Of a stretch of 64,000 nt of DNA, positions 35,374-43,281 are shown in pieces. Numbering within the stretch: position 1 is the first letter of the stretch; the number at the start of each line of letters is the position of its first letter. This stretch comes from Hyphomonadaceae bacterium (lineage in GTDB: Bacteria > Pseudomonadota > Alphaproteobacteria > Caulobacterales > Hyphomonadaceae): positions 1 to 64,000 of the forward strand of contig JAOATF010000010.1 of the NCBI GenBank assembly GCA_030158285.1. Reading direction: 5' to 3'. The notes beneath the pieces were generated by a model. It was not told the DNA's origin. It saw only the letters and a list, made by a program, of their open reading frames with translations, and did not search any database. A program made the translations under genes and the position numbers.

Positions 35374-35889
35374 CTACTCGCATCCATCGGGCTTGCAAAC
35401 GCCTCCTCGCGCTGCGTTCGCGTGGGCCGTGGCGCTGGCGCCTGCCATCGCCATCATGATGGCGGCGCCTAGACGCATGTCGTCGACATGACCAAACTCA
35501 TGCAGGCGCAAATCTCCTGTCCGGTCATAGAGCAAGGTCGTCGGCGTCCCGCGCATGCCGTAAGCGCGCATAGTGACCGGACCGTCTCGATCTTGCGCGT
35601 CGATGCCTACGGGGAAGTGCACGCGATACTCGTGAAGAAACGCTTCCAGCGCAGCCACAGATCCCTGTGCCTCGTGATGCTCGAACACGGTGTGCAGGCC
35701 AACCACGACCAAGTCATTCTCCCGAAAGGTGGCGCGCGCCCGCCGCGCCTGTGGCAACCCCTCAGAAACACAACCTGGGCACAGCATTTGAAACGCCACA
35801 GCAAGCACCGCCCGCCCGCGCAGACTTTCGAGTGTGATCGCGCTGGGCGTGTTCAACCAGTGCGCCATTGTCCATTCGGGCGTGTTCAT
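35374..35889 (-). CDS. Thioredoxin-fold (TlpA/peroxiredoxin-like) protein
   Basis: A 171-residue protein with a thioredoxin fold: RAVLAVAFQMLCPGCVSEGLP carries a CPGC redox pair near residue 40, and YGMRGTPTTLLYDRTG is the cis-Pro region. There is no obvious signal peptide at the chosen start (MNTPEWTM), so it may be cytoplasmic or the true start may differ. The C-terminus adds two more Cys (GGVCKPDGCE), an unusual tail that could bind metal. It is upstream of the deiminase-like gene on the same strand. Confidence 0.75.
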   Translation of the reverse strand: MNTPEWTMAHWLNTPSAITLESLRGRAVLAVAFQMLCPGCVSEGLPQARRARATFRENDLVVVGLHTVFEHHEAQGSVAALEAFLHEYRVHFPVGIDAQDRDGPVTMRAYGMRGTPTTLLYDRTGDLRLHEFGHVDDMRLGAAIMMAMAGASATAHANAARGGVCKPDGCE

Positions 35890-36127
35890 AAGCGGATGAT
35901 AGCGAGTCCGTACCCACCCATCCAGCCGCGCATTGGAAATCTCTGCCGTTGAGCATGCAACGGCGCGGATTGGCGATCACCCGCCTAGCATGCAGGGAAG
36001 GGTCGAACGGCAACTGACGAGCGGCTCGGCCGTAAGGAAGCAAGTGGCGGTCTCGGCGATGGGCCCCCATTACCGACGATCTCGCCGCTTCTTGTGATGA
36101 AGGTCTTCTCAGGTTAGCGCCGAGCGG

Positions 36128-36369
36128 ACGTTCATCTCGATCGCTACGACGCACAGGCCGGCTACCGATCTCGGGTTTCTTCTGATGAAGCACCCCGAGC
36201 GGGTGCGTGAGCAGGAGCTTACCTTCGGCAAGGGGTTCGTCTTCTATCCGGAAGCGAATGAGACGCGCTGTGAAGCCATGCTGACGATCGATGTCGACCC
36301 GGTGGGACTGGTGCGCGGGCGTGGCGAGGGCGAAGGGCTGATCGACCGCTATGTCAATGATCGGCCTTG
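36128..36369 (+). pseudogene. hen1 remnant: N-terminal part of bacterial RNA 3'-terminal ribose methyltransferase
   Basis: One plus frame reads FISIATTHRPATDLGFLLMKHPERV, then LTFGKGFVFYPEA, CEAMLTIDVDPVGLVRGR and YVNDRP, and stops. These are characteristic of the N-terminal domain of bacterial Hen1, which partners with the Pnkp RNA-repair enzyme. The methyltransferase half is absent: after YVNDRP the sequence switches abruptly to the dehydrogenase fragment. The start codon position reads ACG instead of ATG. It is therefore broken at both ends; no pnkp gene is nearby. Confidence 0.75.
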
Positions 36370-36755
36370 AGTGAGGGCCGGCAGTTCTTCGTTGTCGCAA
36401 CAAGCGGCGGCAAGGATCTTCCTACGTGGCGTTCGCCCTACAGAAGTGATTGCCGTCGAGCGCGCTCCGAAAGTCGAGGGCTTATCCTTGGCGGCCGACC
36501 GCTATCGGCGATGACTCGTCGAGTTCGCTGGGACAGGGTGAGTAGCCGGAATGGATTGGCCCCGCGCTAGGTTTCGATTGCGGCTAGTGAAGCAGGGCCC
36601 GCTTGCACAAGATGTGGCCGAACCGGCGCTCCAGTAGCCCCTGACGTTGAAACGATCCGAGCACAGTATTGATGGCTTGACGACTGACCCCCAGCATCTC
36701 CGCGAGTTCAGCTTGGCGAAGATCCAGTAGCAGACCATCCTCGCGCCAGCCAGCC
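36368..36755. repeat. Degenerate duplication, copy 2 (dehydrogenase end + Crp-like end)
   Basis: From GAGTGAGGGCCGGCAGTTCT the sequence repeats 13808 onward almost exactly for about 150 bp. It then continues as the 3' end of the intact Crp-like gene, whose broken copy lies at 13996-14160. The dehydrogenase part here is only the last roughly 25 codons, directly fused to the hen1 remnant. Confidence 0.75.
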
Positions 36756-37231
36756 GTTGTTGACTCGCGCACGAGCTGGCGCAAGCGGCTGAGCGTGCGT
36801 TGCGGCAGGGGCATCAGCACCAGTTCCTCAAGCGCTGTGAGCAGGCGTCGTAAATTCCCTGACGCCGCAATTGCGAGGGCCGCTTCAATCGCCCGATGGG
36901 TGCGCCTCAGCCTCGTCAACCGCGCCGCCGGGACAAAGCGCGTGTTCAAATCCGATCGCGCCTCGACCGAGATCGGCGCGGGGCGGCCATCGAGCGCGAC
37001 GGTTTCCCCGATGATTTCGCCGGGACGAATGATCCGCAACAGTAGACGGTTGCCAGTTTCCGAGTCGACGAAGAAGGACGCTGTTCCCTGATCGATTACA
37101 AACAAGCCCTCTGGACTTTCCGCGCGGTTGAAGATCAGCGCGCCCCTCGCGAAGATACGCGGTTGCATCGCGCTTTTGATGGCGGAACGGGTCTCCAGAG
37201 GAAGGGTGTCAATCCAGGACATAAATGTCAT
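36584..37231 (-). CDS. Crp/Fnr-family transcriptional regulator
   Basis: A 215-residue regulator (or 212 from the second Met). It has an N-terminal cyclic-nucleotide-binding-like beta barrel (IFARGALIFNRAESPEGLFVIDQG, IIRPGEIIGETVALDG), a dimerisation helix and a Crp-type HTH (LRQAELAEMLGVSRQAINTVLGSFQRQGLL). No Fnr-type Cys cluster is present, so oxygen sensing through Fe-S is unlikely; the ligand is unknown. It is divergent from the DUF1254 lipoprotein gene across about 70 bp, its most likely target. A broken copy of its 3' end lies at 14 kb. Confidence 0.9.
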   Translation of the reverse strand: MTFMSWIDTLPLETRSAIKSAMQPRIFARGALIFNRAESPEGLFVIDQGTASFFVDSETGNRLLLRIIRPGEIIGETVALDGRPAPISVEARSDLNTRFVPAARLTRLRRTHRAIEAALAIAASGNLRRLLTALEELVLMPLPQRTLSRLRQLVRESTTAGWREDGLLLDLRQAELAEMLGVSRQAINTVLGSFQRQGLLERRFGHILCKRALLH

Positions 37232-37300
37232 CTAGGCGACAAAGGAGACTCTGGCGATATGATAGCTGCACGAAGGATTGATGGAGATTAGGAGTCCTCG

Positions 37301-38734
37301 ATGCGGCGGAGTTTTTGGCATTGCCTGTCGGTATTGGCACTCGTCGCGTGTTCGACTCCTGCGGGCCGCACGGTCGAGACAACGCAGGGCATGCCGGCGA
37401 CGGCAACAGAGGATTGGCGTGAGACCTGGGCCTACATCACCGGGATGCAAGCTGTCGTCTATGGTTATCCTGCGGTCAAGAATGCCACGGCGCGCTATGG
37501 CATGATCGAGCGGCCGACCGGTCAGACCGACATGCCTCTGAACACCTTCTTTCATTCGCGCCGGGCGAGTGACCACACCGACAAGTTGCACAGCTCGGTT
37601 ATTCCGGACCTGCTCTATTCCGGAGCGTGGTTCGATCTGTCTGGCGGACCTGTGGTCATCACAGTTCCGGGCAGCGGTGACACCTATTTGAATGTCCAGT
37701 TCATGGAGATGTATTCCGATATCTTCGCCTATCTTGGTACGCAGCAGAATGGGCGCGAGGCGGGATCCTATTTGATCGTCGGTCCGGGCTGGGAGGGCGG
37801 CCCCCCCGAAGGGATCGCAGGCCTGGTCCGTTCGCCAGGGCCGGTGGGATTTGTGCTTATGCGTGTTGGGTTCTCTGACCGACGCAACCTTGACGACGCG
37901 CACCGGCTGCAGGACGCCACCAAGCTTGTCAGATTTGCAAAATGGAAGACCGGTGACGAGACTGCGGAGACCGCACGCGACGTGATCGATCCCGCCACGC
38001 CGGCCAACTCACCATTACCTTTCTTTGCCACGCTCAATCGCGCGATGACCGAGTCCCCACCCCCCACTGCGGATACGCCGCTATTGTCCCAGTTCGCCAG
38101 CGTGGGCATCGGTCCGGGCAAGAGCGATGATTTTAGCAGTCTTGATGTCGCAACGAAGCGAGGTCTGCAGCGCGCCATGGTTGATGGCCAGGCCTTCCTG
38201 AAGAAGGTATCCATCGCAGGCGGAGACACAAAGATTGTGAACAACTGGGCCTATGGCCAGATGAACTGGGGCCGCACCGCCACAACGCATGATTACCTGA
38301 CTCGCTCCGCAACGCAGAGCCTGTCGGGGATGATGGAGCACTGGGTCGAAGAAGTCGTCAAACTCCGGGCCCACCGTGATGGCGATGGACAGCTGCTCGA
38401 TGGAAGCAAGGCGACCTATAAGATCCGATTTTCGCGCGAGCAGATACCCGTGGCGCGTGCATTCTGGTCCCTGGCCGTCTACAATGACGAATATGATCTC
38501 GTTGAGAACCCGATCGGCCGCTACTCCGTGGGTAGCATCGACAAGGATCTGAAATTCGATCCGGATGGCGGACTGACACTGCATCTTCAAGCCGATCGCC
38601 CTGAAGGCGAGGCGGGCGCGAATTGGCTTCCCGTGCCGCGCGGGCCGTTCAATCTGTTCCTGCGCGCGTATCTGCCGGGGCAGGACCTGATCGACCAGTC
38701 TTACGTCCCGCCCCCTGTCAGGAGAGCGCCTTGA
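37301..38734 (+). CDS. DUF1254/DUF1214 domain lipoprotein
   Basis: A 477-residue protein with a lipoprotein signal (SFWHCLSVLALVACST). The first domain (YPAVKNATARYG..., VIPDLLYSGAWFDLSGGPVVITVP, YLNVQFMEMYSDIFAYLG) is typical of DUF1254. The C-terminal part (RAFWSLAVYNDEYDLVENPIGRYSVGS, ANWLPVPRGPFNLFLRAYLP) is DUF1214. Such proteins are common and exported in proteobacteria but lack a proven function. It is divergent from the Crp-like regulator. A possible terminator hairpin follows 10 bp after the stop. Confidence 0.88.
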   Translation: MRRSFWHCLSVLALVACSTPAGRTVETTQGMPATATEDWRETWAYITGMQAVVYGYPAVKNATARYGMIERPTGQTDMPLNTFFHSRRASDHTDKLHSSVIPDLLYSGAWFDLSGGPVVITVPGSGDTYLNVQFMEMYSDIFAYLGTQQNGREAGSYLIVGPGWEGGPPEGIAGLVRSPGPVGFVLMRVGFSDRRNLDDAHRLQDATKLVRFAKWKTGDETAETARDVIDPATPANSPLPFFATLNRAMTESPPPTADTPLLSQFASVGIGPGKSDDFSSLDVATKRGLQRAMVDGQAFLKKVSIAGGDTKIVNNWAYGQMNWGRTATTHDYLTRSATQSLSGMMEHWVEEVVKLRAHRDGDGQLLDGSKATYKIRFSREQIPVARAFWSLAVYNDEYDLVENPIGRYSVGSIDKDLKFDPDGGLTLHLQADRPEGEAGANWLPVPRGPFNLFLRAYLPGQDLIDQSYVPPPVRRAP

Positions 38735-38743
38735 AGCAGTACA

Positions 38744-38768
38744 CGGCACGAGCTTCAATTTCGTGCCG
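38744..38768 (+). terminator. Hairpin after DUF1254 gene
   Basis: CGGCACGA and TCGTGCCG form 8-bp arms around a 9-base loop, starting 10 bp after the stop codon. There is no clear T-run after it, so it may be a weak or factor-assisted terminator. Confidence 0.4.
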
Positions 38769-39369
38769 GTGTCTCGATGCTTGAATCGGCAAGCAAGTTG
38801 TCTGCCAGGTCGCCGCTGACCACCGTGAATTTGAAATGTCTTTTGATGACTGGGGGCTCTCCGAGGATTCCGCCTCGAAGGCGCTTGGGCATTCAGACAA
38901 ATTGATGCCCCCCTGTTGTGGGTTCTGGGGCGGCTTAAGGAAGTGTCTTTGCCGTCGCGGGGGCGGAGCATCGTCCCCTCGATTTTGAGGAGGAACTTGT
39001 CGGCGGCAATGACGTCGAGACCTGGCTCCAACGTATAGGGATCGTCCATGCTGGACTTGGCGAGGATGCCGGGCTGCACGGAGCCGCGTACCTTGCGTCC
39101 AATGTCAGGGGGTGAGGTCATAAACCGGCGGAGCTCAGGTCGCCGATACGCCCTCCAACATTTCACTTGATGGCGACCGGACACGTCCTGTTGAGCGCTT
39201 ACAATGTGCTGACCGATGCCGGCTTGCGGACGCCGTCGTCATTGCAATTCAACTGTTTGAACGAATGACCCCCGCACTATGATTTCAACAACGGCGATGC
39301 CGAGGTGTGCACACTTCCGCGTGTAGATTCCAAACTACTAAATATAAACGGAAAAGCCCGGAGTAGCGG
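38769..39369. other. Unassigned stretch at right end of element 1
   Basis: About 600 bp with no supported gene. The minus-strand track ORF that crosses it also shadows the DUF1254 gene. A short internal frame (from the ATG at 39121: MTSPPDIGRKVRGSVQPGIL...) looks protein-like for about 60 residues, but I do not recognise it. TGACCCCCGCACTA at 39266 is a near copy of the att core. The last 60 bp are AT-richer than the surroundings. Confidence 0.4.
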
Positions 39370-39414
39370 TGGTGCTGCCTACGTGACTTGAACACGTGAC
39401 CCCCGCATTACGAA
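39370..39414 (-). repeat. att-like repeat 2, with compensatory T-stem change
   Basis: Same 45-bp tRNA-Thr 3' segment as at 10395 and 55740, except that the T-stem reads ACGTG/CACGT instead of AGGTG/CACCT. Both strands of the stem change together, so pairing is kept. The sequence to the right (ATTACACATG...) does not complete a tRNA. Confidence 0.8.
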
Positions 39415-39540
39415 ATTACACATGTAATCTATCATGGTGTTTCGTGCTGACAGAGCGCGTGTCAGATTCTGCCAACAAATCCTCGCTCTAGAGGCGATTG
39501 GCGCGCGCATGTGTTTCCTGCTGTTTCCTCAAATCACCCT

Positions 39541-39548
39541 GAGTTCCC
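39541..39548. repeat. IS66 target-site duplication, left copy
   Basis: GAGTTCCC here and at 41948-41955 flank the IS66 element directly. The undisturbed leader of integrase 1 has a single GAGTTCCC at the same place. Confidence 0.9.
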
Positions 39549-39652
39549 GTAACCGTCCGGTCTGACCGACCTTACGGCGGGGTGGATAAGGGTCATTCTG
39601 GATGGATCGGGGCGGATCGTGTCCGCTTGTCTATCGTGGACGCGATCCCACC

Positions 39653-40006
39653 ATGTCCGACCATAAGCCTGTCAGGGTGCGCCGCACCTACCCCGATGCG
39701 TTCAAGCGCCAACTGGTGGCAGAGACGCGTGAGCTGGGCATGTCGATTGCCATGGTCGCGCGGCGGCACGGCATCAACGCCAACGTGGTGTTCGGCTGGC
39801 TGCGGGATCCGCGATTTGGCGGCAAGGCCGTTCCGGCAGAGTTCCTGCCGGTGGTGGCCAGCTCGACCCCGGTGATGACGGTCAGCCCGGACAAGCGGCC
39901 TGACCCGCTGGACCTGACCGTCGAGTTTCCCGGGGGAGTACGCGTCCATTGCCGGGATGAGCCCTCCTTGATCGTGGTGTTGCGAGCGGCACGACGCACA
40001 TCATGA
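39653..40006 (+). CDS. tnpA: IS66 accessory protein TnpA
   Basis: 117 residues from the ATG at 39653 ([20 protein letters not shown]). The N-terminal helix-turn-helix ([25 protein letters not shown]) is the transposase-8-like DNA-binding domain of IS66 orf1. It overlaps tnpB by 4 bases. The track start 17 codons upstream lies within the terminal region of the IS and is not preferred. Confidence 0.9.
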   Translation: MSDHKPVRVRRTYPDAFKRQLVAETRELGMSIAMVARRHGINANVVFGWLRDPRFGGKAVPAEFLPVVASSTPVMTVSPDKRPDPLDLTVEFPGGVRVHCRDEPSLIVVLRAARRTS

Positions 40007-40350
40007 TCCCGGTTCCAGTCTCGACGCGGGTTTGGCTGGCGGCGGGCGTCACCGACATGCGCAAGGGGTTCGATGGTCTGAGTGCGCTCGCCGAGAAGGT
40101 GCTGGAGCAAGATCCGTTCAGCGGTCATCTGTTCGTCTTCCGCGGCCGGCGCGGTGATCTGATCAAGGTCATCTGGTGGGATGGACAGGGAGCCTGCCTC
40201 TTCGCCAAGCGGCTGGAGAAGGGGCGCTTCGTCTGGCCCTCACCAGCGGATGGGCGTATCGTCATCACTCAGGCGCAACTCGCCATGCTGCTGGAAGGGA
40301 TCGACTGGCGCGCGCCACAACGCACCTGGCAACCGCTTATGGCGGGATGA
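40003..40350 (+). CDS. tnpB: IS66 accessory protein TnpB
   Basis: 115 residues beginning [22 protein letters not shown] and containing [20 protein letters not shown], the canonical IS66 orf2 (TnpB) signature. It is required with TnpA and TnpC for IS66-type transposition; its biochemical role is not known. It starts in an ATGA overlap with tnpA. Confidence 0.95.
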   Translation: MIPVPVSTRVWLAAGVTDMRKGFDGLSALAEKVLEQDPFSGHLFVFRGRRGDLIKVIWWDGQGACLFAKRLEKGRFVWPSPADGRIVITQAQLAMLLEGIDWRAPQRTWQPLMAG

Positions 40351-40401
40351 TCATCAACCGTCGGATTCACAAGCTGGACGAGGCATGGCAGAGTTCAGCT
40401 C

Positions 40402-41916
40402 ATGTCCCTGGCCGCACCTGATTTGCCGGATGATGTCGAAGCGCTGAAGGCGATGCTGCTGTCCGCGCGCGAGGAGATATCCCGCAAGGATCAGGAGCTC
40501 GCGCATCGCGATCTGATGATCGAGAAGCTGCAGGCGAGACTCGACAAGCAGCTGCGCGATCGGTTCGGCTCCTCCGCCGAGGGCATCGAGCAACTCCAGC
40601 TGATGCTGGAAGACCTCGAGATCACGCGCAGCGCCGATACGCCACCCGTTGCAGCGCCGCTAGAGCCGAACGACAAGCCTCACCGCAAGCCGCTGCCTGA
40701 TCACCTGCCGCGTCGGGACCAGACGCTCGATCCGGGCGACGCCTGCAACGCCTGCGGCGGCAAGCTGAAGCGCGTGGGCGAGGATATCACCGAAGAGCTG
40801 GAGTATGTGCCCGGAAGGTTCGTCGTGAACCGCATCATCCGGCCACGCATGGCCTGCGCCTGCTGCGAGGCATTTCAGCAGGCATCGCTCCCCTCCCGGC
40901 CGATCGAGCGCGGCCGGCCGGGACCCGGCCTCCTCGCGCATGTGCTGGTCTCCAAGTACGCCGACCATCTTCCCCTTTATCGCCAGAGCCAGATCTATGC
41001 GCGCGAAGGGATCGACCTTGAGCGCTCGACCCTCGCCGACTGGATGGGCAAGACGGCAGCGCTGCTCGCACCGCTGGCTGAAGCCATCGCCGACCATGTT
41101 CGCGTGGGCGAAGCGATCCATGCTGATGATACGCCGGTCGATGTGCTGAGCCCTGGCCGTGGCAAGACCGTGACAGGCCGGCTCTGGACCTATGTGCGCG
41201 ATGAGCGGCCATGGGGCGGAGCAGCGCCTCCTGCCGCGTTCTACCGGTTCTCCATGGACCGCAAGGGCATCCGGCCGGCCGAGCATCTCACCGGCTATCG
41301 CGGGTTTGTGCATGCCGATGGGTATGCCGGATTTGGGGAGATGTTCCAGGCCGACGGCATCCACGAGGTCGCCTGCCTCGCACACGTCCGCCGCAAGTTC
41401 TTCGATCTCGCCAGAGATGACCGCTCTGCCACAGCCGCCGAGGCTGTCGCCCGCATCGCCCAGCTCTACGCGATCGAAGACGAAGCGCGCGGTCAGCCGC
41501 CAGACATGCGAGCCGCCATCCGGCAAGCCAAAGCCCGGCCTGTGTTCGATGATCTCGCAGCGTGGCTGCGCGCCCAGCTGCAGAAGCTCTCTGCCAAGTC
41601 GGATCTCGCCAAGGCGATCCGCTACGCCCTGACGCGCCTGCCGCGACTTGAGGTCTACTTCTCCAGCGGCTGCCTGGAGATCGACAACAACGCCGCTGAG
41701 CGGGCGATCCGAGGGCTCGCTATCGGACGCAAGAACTGGTTGTTCGCGGGCTCTGAAGGTGGGGGACAGACGGCTGCTGTGGCTTACACCTTGATCGAGA
41801 CCGCCAAGCTCAATGCCGTCGATCCGCAAGCCTGGCTCGCTGACGTCCTCAGCCGCATCGCCGATCACCCCGCAAGCAAGGTCGACGACCTCCTGCCATG
41901 GAACCATGCCGGCTGA
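40402..41916 (+). CDS. tnpC: IS66 transposase TnpC
   Basis: A 504-residue transposase. The N-terminal region is a leucine-rich coiled coil (residues 10-65), followed by a zinc-finger-like CNACGGKL...CACC segment (about 110-155) and the DDE catalytic region with HADDTPVDVLSPG, HADGYAGF and CLEIDNNAAERAIRGLAIGRKNWLF, where the Asp and Glu residues fit the triad. A C-terminal IS66 segment (TLIETAKLNAVDPQAWL) closes it. It is full length and apparently active. Confidence 0.95.
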   Translation: MSLAAPDLPDDVEALKAMLLSAREEISRKDQELAHRDLMIEKLQARLDKQLRDRFGSSAEGIEQLQLMLEDLEITRSADTPPVAAPLEPNDKPHRKPLPDHLPRRDQTLDPGDACNACGGKLKRVGEDITEELEYVPGRFVVNRIIRPRMACACCEAFQQASLPSRPIERGRPGPGLLAHVLVSKYADHLPLYRQSQIYAREGIDLERSTLADWMGKTAALLAPLAEAIADHVRVGEAIHADDTPVDVLSPGRGKTVTGRLWTYVRDERPWGGAAPPAAFYRFSMDRKGIRPAEHLTGYRGFVHADGYAGFGEMFQADGIHEVACLAHVRRKFFDLARDDRSATAAEAVARIAQLYAIEDEARGQPPDMRAAIRQAKARPVFDDLAAWLRAQLQKLSAKSDLAKAIRYALTRLPRLEVYFSSGCLEIDNNAAERAIRGLAIGRKNWLFAGSEGGGQTAAVAYTLIETAKLNAVDPQAWLADVLSRIADHPASKVDDLLPWNHAG

Positions 41917-41947
41917 ACCGCCAAGGTCGCCTTCAGCGGACGCTTAC

Positions 41948-41955
41948 GAGTTCCC
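41948..41955. repeat. IS66 target-site duplication, right copy
   Basis: GAGTTCCC, identical to 39541-39548, immediately after the right IS66 end; the integrase leader resumes here with CGCTCCGGTGTTTAC. Confidence 0.9.
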
Positions 41956-42028
41956 CGCTCCGGTGTTTACTATGTGCTTCCAAAGCTGACCCTCGCATTA
42001 GTTCACGACGGGCAAACGGAGGCTCGCC

Positions 42029-43279
42029 GTGAAGCTTACAAAACGCAGCATCGAAGCGCTCGCGGCGCCGAAGGAAGCGAGCATCGTGTTTGATGAAGAC
42101 CTCCCTGGATTCGGTCTGCGTATAGCTCCTTCTGGCAGGAAAACCTTCGTCGTCCAGTACCGCGTCGGCGGCGGTCGGGGAGGCCGGCAGCGTCGCGTTT
42201 CTGTCGGAGTGTTCGGTACGATCACGCCGGAAGATGCGCGGACCGAGGCAAAGAAGATTCTGGCGCGCGCGCACCTGGGAGACGACTTCGCGGATCAGCG
42301 GGACAAAACTCGCAACTCGAAAACCGTAAGCGAACTCATTGACGAGTGGTCCAAGGGCGGAGTGCTCATCAACCGGCGCACTGGGACCAGGCGACAGCAG
42401 GTGAATATCAACAACGACATTGCGTTGGCCAATCATCATCTGAAGCCTCTGATCGGCAACCGCACGCTAGAGAGTCTTTCCAAAGGCGACATTCAGTTGC
42501 TGCGCAACCGCATCGCTGGCGGTGACACCAAGACAACACGCAAAGGCCGTCGACGCGGCAAGATCAACGTCACCGGCGGGGAGGGAACTGCGACCAGAAC
42601 GATCCGGCTGTTCTCGTCGATCCTGTCCTACGCGGTCGATATGGAATTGATCGCGCGAAATCCCGCCCTGGGCATCAAGCTGCCGCCGGGCGGTCAGCGG
42701 CATCGCTACCTGTCAGCGGATGAGCTTCGCCGGTTGGGGGAGGTTCTTGAACGACCAGCGTCCACGACGGCGGCGGGGACTGCCGCCATCATCCTGCGCC
42801 TGCTCATCCTTACCGGGGCGCGGCGCGGCGAGATCGAAGGGCTGAAATGGTCGGAAGTCGACTTCAACTTCGGCATGCTGCGCAAGAAGACCAGCAAGAC
42901 CGGAGCCAAGGTCATACCGCTGGCCCGGGTTGCGGTCGAGATTCTCGAAGAACAAAGACGCTGGATAGACCGCAGCCAGATCTGGGTTTTTCCCGCGCAC
43001 CGGGGCGAAGGACACTTCGATGGTCTGAACAAGGAATGGCATCGCATCCGCAAGCTTGCCGGCATCGAAGACGTTCGCATTCACGACCTGCGGCACACCT
43101 TTGCGAGCGTGGGTGCAGGCGGTGGCGTGGGGCTGCCGCTCATTGGCGGAATTCTCGGGCATCGTCAGGCTTCGACGACGCAGCGATATGCTCACCTGGC
43201 TGACGGGCCTCTGCGAACAGCGGCCGACTTGATTGGTAGTGAGTTGGCAGCTGCGCTTGCTGGGGCCTCGTCTCGGTAA
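42029..43279 (+). CDS. int: Tyrosine recombinase/integrase 2 (DUF4102 type)
   Basis: 416 residues, same length as integrase 1 and differing at only scattered positions. It has the DUF4102 N-terminus LTKRSIEALAAPKEASIVFDEDLPGFG and the same catalytic set: Arg in TGARRGEIEG, HDLRH, GHRQ and the nucleophilic Tyr in TTQRYAHL. It starts at GTG with GGAGG upstream. The IS66 element sits about 75 bp before it and separates the gene from most of its conserved leader and its att repeat, which may alter its expression. It is convergent with hipA with a 2-bp gap. Confidence 0.95.
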   Translation: MKLTKRSIEALAAPKEASIVFDEDLPGFGLRIAPSGRKTFVVQYRVGGGRGGRQRRVSVGVFGTITPEDARTEAKKILARAHLGDDFADQRDKTRNSKTVSELIDEWSKGGVLINRRTGTRRQQVNINNDIALANHHLKPLIGNRTLESLSKGDIQLLRNRIAGGDTKTTRKGRRRGKINVTGGEGTATRTIRLFSSILSYAVDMELIARNPALGIKLPPGGQRHRYLSADELRRLGEVLERPASTTAAGTAAIILRLLILTGARRGEIEGLKWSEVDFNFGMLRKKTSKTGAKVIPLARVAVEILEEQRRWIDRSQIWVFPAHRGEGHFDGLNKEWHRIRKLAGIEDVRIHDLRHTFASVGAGGGVGLPLIGGILGHRQASTTQRYAHLADGPLRTAADLIGSELAAALAGASSR

Positions 43280-43281
43280 GG

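Larger units (their letters stand above)
10395..39369. mobile_element. Integrative element 1 (about 29 kb), bounded by tRNA-Thr 3'-end repeats
   Basis: The segment is delimited by two direct copies of a 45-bp sequence equal to the 3' part of a tRNA-Thr(CGU) gene (10395 and 39370). It starts with a tyrosine recombinase facing inward. Cargo includes Fic, a hut cluster, a serine hydrolase, a Sel1 protein, GNAT/LysR genes, a hybrid kinase, a TlpA-like protein and a Crp regulator, with several broken genes. No relaxase, conjugation or phage genes are visible, so it is at most a mobilisable or relic island. The exact right boundary could instead be a related motif at about 39266. Confidence 0.6.
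39549..41947. mobile_element. IS66-family insertion sequence, complete (2,399 bp)
   Basis: The left end GTAACCGTCCGG and the reverse complement of the right end, GTAAGCGTCCGC, form the imperfect terminal inverted repeats beginning GTAA that are usual in IS66. Flanking 8-bp duplications (GAGTTCCC) are intact. The three standard genes tnpA, tnpB and tnpC are all open. Removing the IS and one duplication restores a leader nearly identical to that of integrase 1, which shows the insertion point exactly. Confidence 0.93.

Noticed and set aside
34032-35387. 451-aa version of the agmatine-deiminase-like protein
   Set aside because: The first 96 residues are Arg/His/Cys-rich with no family match. 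A lipoprotein signal begins at 35099 behind a good ribosome-binding site.
38081-39184. 367-aa minus-strand ORF
   Set aside because: Two-thirds is antisense to the DUF1254 gene. Only a short part beyond it looks protein-like and it could not be assigned.
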